Below are positions 35,665 to 42,937 of a stretch of 64,000 nt of DNA, piece by piece; within the stretch, counting starts at the first letter, position 1, and the number at the start of each line of letters is the position of its first letter. Both the position numbers and the translations under genes were made by a program. Source of the DNA: Caldilineaceae bacterium bin5. Lineage in GTDB: Bacteria > Chloroflexota > Anaerolineae > Caldilineales > Caldilineaceae. The stretch covers positions 1 to 64,000 of the forward strand of contig MPML01000010.1 of NCBI GenBank assembly GCA_002238445.1, read 5' to 3'. The notes below the pieces were generated by a model. The model was not told the DNA's origin. It searched no databases and worked only from the letters and a program-made list of their open reading frames with translations.

Positions 35665-37221
35665 TCAAGCGGCCTGTTCGCCGGCCATCATCAGCCCGAT
35701 CTGCTCGCGGGTGGCCGCTCCGATGTCGACGACACCCATTACGCGCCCGCCGTTGAGAACGGCGACGCGGTCGGCCAGGCTGAACAGCTCGTCCAGGTCT
35801 TCGCTGATCAACAGCACCGCCACCCCGGCCGCCTGCTGTTCGAGCAGCCGCTGGCGCACCGCCTCGGTCGCACCCACGTCCAGCCCCTGTGTCGGATGGG
35901 CCGCGATGATCAGCTTCGGGTCCGTCGTCAGTTCGCGGGCCAGTATCAGCTTCTGCAGATTCCCGCCGGAGAGCGCGCCCGCATTGGTCGTGATGCCAGG
36001 CGTGTCCACGTTGAACTCGTCCACCAGATCCCTGCTCATCTTGTCCAGGCGGTCTCGATCCAGGAACGGCCCCGGCCTTGCCCGGTAATGTTTGAGCGCG
36101 ATGTTATCGGCCACATTCATCGAGCCGACCGATCCCACGTGGATGCGGCTTTCAGGGACATGGGCGATGCCGGCGTCGATGATGGCGCGCGAGGTCCGGT
36201 TTGTCAGATCCTGCCCCAGCAGGCGAAAGCGTCCGCTGGTGGCCCGTCGCAGACCGGTCAACGTTTCGGCCAGCTCCTTCTGCCCGTTGCCGGCGACACC
36301 AGCGATGCCCAGAATCTCGCCTTTGCGTATCTGCAGCGAAACATCCCTCAGGGCAGGCAGCCGCTTGTCGTTCAGGCAGCAGATCTCTTCGACCTCCAGA
36401 CAGACATCGCCGAACTCCTGCGCCTCCTTGTCAATGCGGAAGATGACCGTCCGCCCCACCATCAACTTGGCCAGATGCGCGGTACTCGTTTCGCCTGTCA
36501 CATCCTCGGTGGCAACCACCTGTCCTCGCCGCAGCACCGTCACGCGGTCGGCAAATCGGGTCACCTCGTCCAGCTTATGGCTGATGAAGATGATCGTCTT
36601 GCCCTCCTGCACCATCCGCTGCATTGTCTGGCCCAGCGCGTCAGCCTCCTGTGGGGTCAAAACAGCTGTCGGTTCATCAAGAATCAAGATGTCCGCCCCG
36701 CGGTACAGAGCCTTCAAAATCTCGATCCGCTGCTGCTCGCCGACGCTCAACTGCCACACGAACGCTTCCGGGTCCACGTGCATATCATACTGCTCGCTTA
36801 CCTCGGCAATGCGCCGCTGCACCCGCTGCATGTCCAGCCGCAGGGGTTTGAATCGTCCCTGCCTGCCCTGCCCGGACGCGGCGGCATAAGGGTCATCCAG
36901 CCCCAGTATAATGTTCTCGGCAACCGTCTGGTTCATCACCAGTTTGAAATGCTGGTGGACCATCGCGATCCCCAGATCGAAGGCAGTCTTGGGCGAGTCG
37001 ATATGCACTGACTGCCCGTGCACCAGCACATTCCCCTGTTCCGGCAGATACAGCCCGGCCAGGATGTTCATCAGCGTCGATTTGCCCGCGCCGTTTTCCC
37101 CCAACAGGGCATGAATCTCACCCTTATTGATCGTCAGATCGACGCGGTCGTTTGCCAGCACGCCGGGAAACCGTTTGGTGATTTCCCGCATTTCCACGGC
37201 AAGAGGAGTTGTGTTGGTCAT
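35665..37221 (-). CDS. BMP-type ABC transporter double ATPase (nucleoside/simple-sugar importer, NupO/YufO-like)
   Basis: 518 residues from the ATG at 37221 (a TTG at 37227 precedes it). Two ABC modules in one chain. Module 1: Walker A GENGAGKST, signature LSVGEQQRIEILKAL, Walker B LILDEPTAVLTPQE. Module 2: GIAGVAGNGQKELAETLTG in place of a standard Walker A, signature LSGGNLQKLILAREL, and degenerate Walker B KLIIAAHPTQGLDVGATE. This arrangement, with one active and one degenerate site, is that of RbsA/YufO/MglA-type ATPases that work with BMP lipoproteins. It energises uptake of nucleosides or related ligands. Two BMP lipoproteins are encoded upstream on the same strand. The expected pair of permeases is not in the window. 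Confidence 0.92.
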   Translation of the reverse strand: MTNTTPLAVEMREITKRFPGVLANDRVDLTINKGEIHALLGENGAGKSTLMNILAGLYLPEQGNVLVHGQSVHIDSPKTAFDLGIAMVHQHFKLVMNQTVAENIILGLDDPYAAASGQGRQGRFKPLRLDMQRVQRRIAEVSEQYDMHVDPEAFVWQLSVGEQQRIEILKALYRGADILILDEPTAVLTPQEADALGQTMQRMVQEGKTIIFISHKLDEVTRFADRVTVLRRGQVVATEDVTGETSTAHLAKLMVGRTVIFRIDKEAQEFGDVCLEVEEICCLNDKRLPALRDVSLQIRKGEILGIAGVAGNGQKELAETLTGLRRATSGRFRLLGQDLTNRTSRAIIDAGIAHVPESRIHVGSVGSMNVADNIALKHYRARPGPFLDRDRLDKMSRDLVDEFNVDTPGITTNAGALSGGNLQKLILARELTTDPKLIIAAHPTQGLDVGATEAVRQRLLEQQAAGVAVLLISEDLDELFSLADRVAVLNGGRVMGVVDIGAATREQIGLMMAGEQAA

Positions 37222-37264
37222 GAGCAAATGAGAGTGTCTACATGCACCGACGCTAAGACGAAAT

Positions 37265-37326
37265 GCAGGTGGAGAATGGGGACAACGGCTGTGATCCTGC
37301 TCTCCGACGCCCCATTCCCGACCTGC
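37265..37326 (-). terminator. Imperfect stem-loop between BMP lipoprotein and ATPase genes
   Basis: GCAGGT-GGA-GAATGGGG (37265-37281) pairs with CCCCATTC-CCG-ACCTGC (37310-37326): 6 and 8 base pairs flanking a three-base internal loop. There is no T-run on either strand. It sits just after the BMP gene and before the ATPase gene, the same location as other binding-protein hairpins in the window. Confidence 0.5.
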
Positions 37327-37341
37327 TGTGTGCCCTTTTCC

Positions 37342-38469
37342 CTACTGGGGAATCTGGCCCGTAACACCTGCTACCAGCCAATCATAGCTGAGTAGAGCAG
37401 GGTCGTCCATACATTCACCGGCAGCGACCCGTTCTTCACCGGCATTGTCGTAGATCGGGCCGCAGAAGAACTGAAAACTGCCGTCAAGAATGCCTTCTTT
37501 GACCTCCTCGACCGCTATCTGTACAACCGCCGGCACAAATTCGGCCACGGGCGCCAGATCCAACACGCCGTCTTCCATGCCCCACCAGACCGGTTCATTG
37601 GTCCACGTCCCGGCAGCTACGTCGCGCACCTTCTTCTCGTAGATGACATGCCAGTTCCAGATCGGTGCGGTCAGCAGAGCCTGTGGCGCGATGTCCGGGT
37701 TGACCACATTGTAGCCAATAGCGTAGACACCTTGCTCCTCGGCCAATTTGTCCGGCTCGACACTGTCGCTCTCTCGGGCCACTACATCCGCGCCCGCATC
37801 GATAAGGGCCTGGGCGGCTTCCCGTTCGGCAGGTGGATCAAACCAGGCAAAGATCCATATCGGCCGTACTTCAACAAGGGGATTTATCGACTGCGCGCCC
37901 AGGGCGAATGCGTTCAGATTCCGCACCACCTCCGGAATGGGGTAAGGCGCAATGTAGCCGAGAACATTGGACTGTGTCATCGCGCCGGCAACCATTCCTG
38001 CCAGGTACCATCCCTGGTAGCCGCGGCCGTCATATATGCCGACATTCTCAGCTGTCTTGTATCCGGTGGCATGCTCAAACTTCACCTCCGGAAACTCCGC
38101 CGCAACTTCGATAACGCTATCCATATATCCGAAACTGGTGGCAAAGATCAGGTCATAGCCTTGCGACGCGTAGCTCTGCAGCACCCGCGCCGCGTCCGGT
38201 CCTTCTGCCACAAGTTCACTGTAAGCTGTTTCCACACCCAGCTCTTCCAGCGCCAACCGTCCCTGATCGTGTGCATAGCTCCAACCGAGATCGCCCACCG
38301 GGCCAACGTAGACGAAGGCGACCTTCATCGACTCGACCGTCTTAGCGGAACCTGACTGCCCTTCGGCCGCAGGCCCTTCGCCGATCGGCTGACAGGCGCT
38401 GATCAACGAAGCCAGGATCAGCAGAACGCCAACCACTATCCTCAAATGCCGAATCCTCATGTAACTCAC
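37342..38469 (-). CDS. BMP family (PnrA-like) solute-binding lipoprotein 1
   Basis: 375 residues; ATG with GGAG eight bases upstream. Signal peptide HLRIVVGVLLILASLISAC ends in a lipobox (LISAC), with a QPIGEGPA linker. The mature domain has the BMP/Med/PnrA pattern: KVAFVYVGPVGDLGWSYAHDQGR, DLIFATSFGYMDSVIEVA, DGRGYQGWYLAGMVAGAMTQ, NVLGYIAPYPIPEVVRNLNAFALGA and DAGADVVARESDS. Relatives bind nucleosides or autoinducer-like ligands. It shows clear homology with the lipoprotein encoded upstream at 38681, and probably delivers to the same ATPase. Two lipoproteins may give the importer two ligand specificities. Confidence 0.92.
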   Translation of the reverse strand: MSYMRIRHLRIVVGVLLILASLISACQPIGEGPAAEGQSGSAKTVESMKVAFVYVGPVGDLGWSYAHDQGRLALEELGVETAYSELVAEGPDAARVLQSYASQGYDLIFATSFGYMDSVIEVAAEFPEVKFEHATGYKTAENVGIYDGRGYQGWYLAGMVAGAMTQSNVLGYIAPYPIPEVVRNLNAFALGAQSINPLVEVRPIWIFAWFDPPAEREAAQALIDAGADVVARESDSVEPDKLAEEQGVYAIGYNVVNPDIAPQALLTAPIWNWHVIYEKKVRDVAAGTWTNEPVWWGMEDGVLDLAPVAEFVPAVVQIAVEEVKEGILDGSFQFFCGPIYDNAGEERVAAGECMDDPALLSYDWLVAGVTGQIPQ

Positions 38470-38531
38470 TCCTTTTCACTACATTTACAGACGGACTCGC
38501 CCATCGTTACAGCAGTTCATGCGGTAAACAG

Positions 38532-38574
38532 ATTGCTCCTCCCTTACGGTATCAGACACCTGGAGAGGAGCAAT
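38532..38574 (-). terminator. Stem-loop between the two BMP lipoprotein genes
   Basis: Perfect 10-bp inverted repeat ATTGCTCCTC (38532-38541) / GAGGAGCAAT (38565-38574) with a 23-base loop. In the minus-strand direction it follows the upstream BMP gene and is followed by CTGTTT, a poor U-tract. Partial terminator or stabiliser. Confidence 0.55.
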
Positions 38575-38680
38575 CTTTAACGATCACAATCGATTGATTC
38601 AGAAAACAGCCCTGTTCTGAGAGACGGCCCAAATCGCAAAGGCGAACCTCACACGATCTGACTCCGGGCCGAAATCTGGG

Positions 38681-39826
38681 CTAGTTTCCAAGCGGTGCAG
38701 CCTCACCCGGCGCCTCACCGACAACGCCCTCCACAAAGAAGTCCATGCCCAGCATCTGGCCGTCGTCCATGCACTGGCCGTCTTCCAGGAATTGGACACC
38801 GTTCTGGCCATTCATCGCGCCGCAGAACACATCCATCTCACCGGAAACGATCATGGCCTGCTTATCGGCGACCATCGCGGCTACGTCTTCAGGAACGGAC
38901 GGGCTCATTTCTGCCATGCCAACAATCCCGTCGTCCATACCGCCCCAGTACTGCTCAGTAACCCAGTTGTGGTCGCGAGCCTGCTCCGCGAACTTCACGA
39001 AAGCTGGGCCCCAGTTCCAGACCGGTCCCGTGAGGACGGAGTCACCGACGAACACGCGCATGTCGCTGTTGTAACCGATGCTGGTTCCGCCACGCTCGGC
39101 CGCGGCCTTCTGCGGCTCGGTCGTGTCCTGGTGCTGGGCGATGATATCCGCGCCCTGGTCCAGTAGCGCTTCAGCGGCTTCCTTCTCTTCCGGAGGACCA
39201 AACCAGGTGTTCGTCCATACCACCCGCACCTCGGCGTCCGGATTTGCCTCGCGCACGCCCAGCGTGAACGCGTTGATTCCTCGGATTACCTCAGGAATCG
39301 GGAACGCCGCCACGTAGCCGATGACATTGGTTTCGGTCATGCTGCCTGCCACCAGGCCGCTCAGATAGCGGGGCTGGTACATACGGCCGAACAGCGTGCT
39401 CATGTTGTCGGCCGTCTTAAAGCCGGAAACATGCACAAAATACTGATCCGGGAACTCCAGCGCAACAGTCAGAGTCGGGTCCATGTAGCCGAAGCTGGTG
39501 GTGATTACCAGGTTATAACCCTTCTGCGCAAAGTCGCGAATCACGCGCTCTGCGTCCGGGCCTTCGGGCACATTCTCAATAAAGGCCGTCTCCGCGCCGC
39601 CTTCCAGATTCTCCTCCAGGTACAGCCGCCCCTCATCGTGCGCATACGTCCAGCCGAGGTCGCCAATGGGCGCGACATAGACAAAGGCTACCTTCAACGG
39701 CGCCGCCATATCATCGCCTGCCATCTCCTCAGCGGCCGGTGCCTCGGTGACCGGCTGGCAAGCGCCAACCAGCAGTGCCAGGATGAGCATGACACCCACC
39801 ACTGTCCACGAATTTCGAATTCTCAT
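38681..39826 (-). CDS. BMP family solute-binding lipoprotein 2
   Basis: 381 residues; GGAGAC a few bases before the ATG. Signal SWTVVGVMLILALLVGAC with lipobox (LVGAC). BMP-type pattern throughout: KVAFVYVAPIGDLGWTYAHDEGRLYLEEN, LVITTSFGYMDPTLTVALEFPD, MTETNVIGYVAAFPIPEVIRGINAFTLG and DQGADIIAQHQDTTEPQKAAAERG. It is the paralog of the next lipoprotein and is the first gene of the minus-strand importer operon. Divergence between the two is clear by eye (roughly half identical), so they probably bind different ligands. Confidence 0.92.
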   Translation of the reverse strand: MRIRNSWTVVGVMLILALLVGACQPVTEAPAAEEMAGDDMAAPLKVAFVYVAPIGDLGWTYAHDEGRLYLEENLEGGAETAFIENVPEGPDAERVIRDFAQKGYNLVITTSFGYMDPTLTVALEFPDQYFVHVSGFKTADNMSTLFGRMYQPRYLSGLVAGSMTETNVIGYVAAFPIPEVIRGINAFTLGVREANPDAEVRVVWTNTWFGPPEEKEAAEALLDQGADIIAQHQDTTEPQKAAAERGGTSIGYNSDMRVFVGDSVLTGPVWNWGPAFVKFAEQARDHNWVTEQYWGGMDDGIVGMAEMSPSVPEDVAAMVADKQAMIVSGEMDVFCGAMNGQNGVQFLEDGQCMDDGQMLGMDFFVEGVVGEAPGEAAPLGN

Positions 39827-40040
39827 GAAACTGTCTCCTTTGATTCAAGTGGGTCCGCTACATGTGATCTGAACTGTGTGATTGAGGGATTGACAGGTTC
39901 CAGAATGATAACCTGGACAAAAATAATATTCGAAGGTTCTGGCAATGGTAACGCAAAGATAGCCAAAATTCAACTATCGAAACCGCGCGTGCCTGCACAA
40001 GGGGTAACTACTCAGCCGCAACTGATTCGTAATCCTGAAC

Positions 40041-40070
40041 GAGGGGAGCAAAGGTGTTCTTTCTCCCCTC
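40041..40070 (+). repeat. Inverted repeat GAGGGGAG/CTCCCCTC
   Basis: Eight-base perfect inverted repeat with a 14-base loop, followed by ATTGTTGTATTTT. It lies just before dispersed repeat copy d, far from any gene. On the plus strand it would resemble a terminator hairpin with a T-rich tail. Confidence 0.4.
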
Positions 40071-40079
40071 ATTGTTGTA

Positions 40080-40288
40080 TTTTGGGCGGTCGGGCCTTCG
40101 GCCCTCCCTTGTGCAGGGGCTGCGCCCCCGCAACGCCCCCCTACAAAAACATGCCTCACCGACCGTGTGCCTTCTTCGCAACGTGTCGGCTGGCGAGCAT
40201 GGCGGCGACTGCACACCAGTTGCGTCACCAAGAGCCTGAATGGTTCCAAGGATGACCGGCTGGCCAACTACTGTGGCTAAGTAGTTAC
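40080..40288. repeat. Dispersed intergenic repeat, copy d
   Basis: Head at about 40080-40142 nearly identical to copy c, including both hairpins and CTACAAAAACATGCCTCA. The tail is more diverged but ends with CCGGCTGGCC and GGCTAAGTAGTTAC as in the other copies. Lies in the 1-kb gene-free stretch 39827-40833. Confidence 0.75.
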
Positions 40289-40303
40289 CACAAGGGTTGT
40301 ATC

Positions 40304-40555
40304 CCCAAAATGGGGGTGAACTCTCTAACCCCTCTTGGTGCAACCAAGCCGCGGCCAGTTCCCGTTCCAATCTCCGGCAGACCAGGTAGTGTCACTCCCT
40401 CCTTCCATTTGGGCGGTCGGGCCTTCGGCCCTCCCTTGTGCAGGGGCTGCGCCCCCGCAACGCCCCGCCCTGGCTAGCCACCTTGTTCACTCTTCCCCAG
40501 CAACGTGTCTAGCCAACAGAGTCTCCATTCCGCCCACCGCCCAATTGAATCAGTT
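40304..40555. repeat. Dispersed intergenic repeat, copy e
   Basis: Begins CCCAAAATGGGGGTGAACTC and GTTCCAATCTCC as in copy c, then the head at 40408-40466 with both hairpins, then GTGTCTAGCCAACAGAGTCTCC, which matches copy a at about 66-87. No tail is recognisable, so it is a 3'-truncated or diverged copy. Confidence 0.7.
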
Positions 40556-40595
40556 TGCACACCCCTCCCTCACCTCCCCCTCAAGGGTCCTGTAG

Positions 40596-40616
40596 GGGCA
40601 GGCCTTGTGCCTGCCC
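40596..40616. repeat. Short palindrome GGGCAGGC-CTTGT-GCCTGCCC
   Basis: Perfect 8-bp stem with a five-base loop, in TGTAGGGGCAGGCCTTGTGC. The design (GC stem, T-rich loop) is like the hairpins of the dispersed repeat but the sequence is different. Probably a separate small interspersed palindrome. The rest of the 39827-40833 gap shows only the repeats listed. Confidence 0.6.
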
Positions 40617-40747
40617 TGTGCCCCTCTGGAAGTCGGAACACATTGTCACCCACCGTTGCTAGGTATTCCACACCTGACCCTTTCGCCCCAAAACTGGAAT
40701 GTACCGTGCACAAGGTCTACCGTTAGGCATTCCCGCGCGCCCGTCGG

Positions 40748-40753
40748 TATAAT
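40748..40753 (+). promoter_or_regulatory. Possible -10 element (TATAAT)
   Basis: Consensus TATAAT 80 bases before the methyltransferase start. The best upstream hexamer, TTAGGC, is 19 bases away and is a poor match to TTGACA, so the promoter call rests on the -10 alone. Confidence 0.35.
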
Positions 40754-40833
40754 TTCACTTCAGACTGTGACACCAGGTCGGTTATCCGAAAGTGACCATC
40801 GGCCGCTGACAATTAACCAGAGGTCCAATTTAC

Positions 40834-42042
40834 ATGACTGAGTATCAGATTACGTACTGGCGGGACTTCCCGTCAATGGTTGTAGCCCGCGAGGGAAGCA
40901 GCGCACGGCACAAGGTCCAGTTGCCGCCCCGTTTTCAGGTCGCCATCGACGAAGCCGCCATGCGCGCCGGCGCTACCGGCACCGATGAATATCTGGACGG
41001 CTGGCTCCGTTCGGACTGGCAAGAGCAGGCCGGAAATCCCGAAGAGGTGGCCCAGGCCGTCGCCGCCCAGCTTGAAGCCGACTATCCCCCCCAACGGATA
41101 CGGAAGCTACTCTCGACGATAACACCCGACGCTTCTTCAGGCGGATGGCTGACACCGCGCCCCCACTCGGTGATCGAGCTGCTGGACCAGCACGGCGGCC
41201 CCCTGCTTGGCGACGGGGCCATGGCAACCATGCTGCAGGAAGTCGGCCTTACCGGCGGTGCCGCGCCCGAACTGTGGAATGTGGACAACCCGCAGGCCGT
41301 GCAGGCCGTCTATCGCGGCTATGTCGAGGCCGGATCAAACATCATTACGACCAACACTTTCGGCGGCACCACCGCCCGCCTAAAGATGCACGACCTCCAG
41401 GATAGACTGGCCGAACTCAACGCAGCCGGCGTACAGCTGGCGCGCGCGGTCGCCGACGAAGCCGGCGGCGTGCTGTTGGGGGCCTCGGTCGGGCCCACCG
41501 GCGAGCTGCTGGATCCCCTGGGCGTGATGACCATGGACGAGGCGACGGAGTTATTCACTGAACAAGTGACGGTCATGGCCGATGCCGGCGCCGACTTCAT
41601 CCTCACCGAAACGATGAGCGACCTTCAAGAGGTCGAAGCCGCCGTGCGCGCCGTCGACCAGGCGACCGAACTGCCCATCGTCTGCATGCTCACATTCGAC
41701 ACCAACTTGCACACGATGATGGGCGTCAGCCCCAAACAGGCGGTCGAGACGCTGGCCTCCTGGGGCGTACAGGTCATCGGCGCCAACTGCGGCAACGGCC
41801 CGGACGAGATCCAGACTGTGATGACAGAAATGGCTGCGCATCGTCCCCCCGGAGTCGTGCTCTATGCCCAGAGCAACGCGGGCCTGCCCGTCTTGCAGGG
41901 AGACGACGTGATCTACGACGGCACGCCGGAAATCATGGCCGATTACGCCCGCCAAATGAAGGATATCGGCATCGACATCATCGGCGGCTGCTGCGGCACA
42001 ACCCCGGTCCATCTGCGAGCGATGCGGGAGGCATTGGGGTAG
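40834..42042 (+). CDS. PF13769-like domain fused to homocysteine S-methyltransferase
   Basis: 402 residues. Residues 1-90 (ITYWRDFPSMVVAREG, VQLPPRFQVAIDEAAMRAG) match what I recall of the so-called virulence-factor domain PF13769, normally a stand-alone protein encoded beside methylamine-type corrinoid methyltransferases. Residues ~105-402 are a zinc-dependent homocysteine methyltransferase barrel: LLGDGAMATMLQE, ITTNTFGGTTARL, GASVGPTGELLDPLG, zinc ligands in GANCGNGPDE (Cys ~329) and GGCCGTTPVHL (Cys pair ~388-389). The enzyme would move a methyl group (from betaine, methyl-folate or a corrinoid) to homocysteine, giving methionine. The fusion suggests that the small domain assists this transfer. 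Confidence 0.88.
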   Translation: MTEYQITYWRDFPSMVVAREGSSARHKVQLPPRFQVAIDEAAMRAGATGTDEYLDGWLRSDWQEQAGNPEEVAQAVAAQLEADYPPQRIRKLLSTITPDASSGGWLTPRPHSVIELLDQHGGPLLGDGAMATMLQEVGLTGGAAPELWNVDNPQAVQAVYRGYVEAGSNIITTNTFGGTTARLKMHDLQDRLAELNAAGVQLARAVADEAGGVLLGASVGPTGELLDPLGVMTMDEATELFTEQVTVMADAGADFILTETMSDLQEVEAAVRAVDQATELPIVCMLTFDTNLHTMMGVSPKQAVETLASWGVQVIGANCGNGPDEIQTVMTEMAAHRPPGVVLYAQSNAGLPVLQGDDVIYDGTPEIMADYARQMKDIGIDIIGGCCGTTPVHLRAMREALG

Positions 42043-42098
42043 GAGAAGATGGAGCCAACCGCGTATTCAATGGCTCAATAGATCGACATGAAAACTTC

Positions 42099-42367
42099 AT
42101 GACTGTGAGGTATACTACAGGCTACCGGCCGACAGCTGATGAAATTGCAGATATGGCCGACAGCTGTCGCGACATATCCGACTTTTTTGCCAACCAGGGG
42201 CAATGAAGCAGCCGCTGACGTGCGTCAATGGCGATTTCACGCCCGACATGCTTCAGGAATTCGATGAGTTGGCCGGCGAGTTGCGTGTCAGCCGCCAATC
42301 GGCCATCGAATCGTGCTTGCGGCAAGCCCTGGACTTTCACCTTCTGGCGAAACGCCGCGAACCATGA
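42099..42367 (+). pseudogene. Frameshifted ribbon-helix-helix (CopG-like) antitoxin
   Basis: Two short frames together restore one RHH protein. Frame 1 from ATG 42099 reads MTVRYTTGYRPTADEIADMA, then SCRDISDFFANQGQ, and stops at 42206. Frame 2 from ATG 42203 reads NGDFTPDMLQEFDELAGELR then VSRQSAIESCLRQALDFHLL and ends at 42367. From memory, intact relatives run continuously through a TNQGKM-type junction, and the two parts meet there with one base missing. Alternatively, frame 2 alone (54 residues) still encodes the complete RHH fold and could be translated from the overlapping ATGA. No partner toxin is adjacent. Confidence 0.55.
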
Positions 42368-42654
42368 CGAATAGAGCAAAGTTGACCAATAACCGTCTGG
42401 CCGCCCTTCAGGCACTGGACGAGTTGCCCGACGACAAGATCAACACAACCGACATCCCCGAGATTCTCGACTGGACGGGCGCCAAGCGCGGCGTCTTCTA
42501 CCGGCCAGTCAAGCAGCAGATCACGCTGCGCCTGGACGCCGACATTATCTCATGGTTCAAAGCCCACGCGCAGGACGACCGCGGCTACCAGGCCGATATC
42601 AATCGGGCGCCACGCGAGCACGTTCTGCGGTGTGAAAGTGGAGTTACACCATGA
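42364..42654 (+). CDS. BrnA-like (DUF4415) antitoxin
   Basis: 96 residues starting in an ATGA overlap with the RHH frame. It matches the BrnA antitoxin pattern: ALDELPDDKINTTDIPEILD, WTGAKRGVFYRP and VKQQITLRLDADIISWFKAH, followed by GYQADINRAPREHVL. A proline stands where relatives have leucine in the last helix (INRALREHV expected). BrnA normally neutralises the RNase BrnT encoded upstream; here no BrnT-like frame is present. It may be an orphan or decaying antitoxin. Confidence 0.65.
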   Translation: MTNRAKLTNNRLAALQALDELPDDKINTTDIPEILDWTGAKRGVFYRPVKQQITLRLDADIISWFKAHAQDDRGYQADINRAPREHVLRCESGVTP

Positions 42655-42907
42655 CGACCTGGGAGAATTGTGCGGCTGCCGAACGACACCCAGATAAGCT
42701 AAACGGCGTTTGGGCGTTCGAGGCGCGTGTGTGCCCATGTCGAACATATTTGAAAATCTCAAAGATGGGGCGACCATCGAACAGTTTCTGGAGTGGTTTC
42801 TCGGTGTCGACGGTCGGAAGGCCGAAGCCGTTCTTGAACGCTCCATCTACACTTCCTGGACAGGCCACATTTGCCGCCACCGCGCATCTTTCGAACCCTT
42901 GCGGTAA
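42651..42907 (+). pseudogene. Frameshifted DUF433 antitoxin-like gene
   Basis: Begins in an ATGA overlap with the BrnA-like gene: MTTWENCAAAERHPDKLNGV, WAFEARV. At GTGTGTG (42727-42733) the DUF433 reading continues in another frame as PMSNIFENLKDGATIEQFLE, WFLGVDGRKAEAVLE. Removing one TG restores a continuous protein through R-V-P-M-S-N-I-F, exactly the family's RVPVS-LFENL junction. So a two-base slippage expansion broke the gene. The unshifted frame continues to 42941 and overlaps the next start by ATGA. No toxin partner is seen. Confidence 0.65.
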
Positions 42908-42937
42908 CATCGTTGAAGCAACCGAGAAAGTGAAGAT

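Noticed and set aside
35506-37011. 501-residue plus-strand frame opposite the double ATPase
   Set aside because: Antisense shadow of a gene with both ABC modules intact; no domain pattern.
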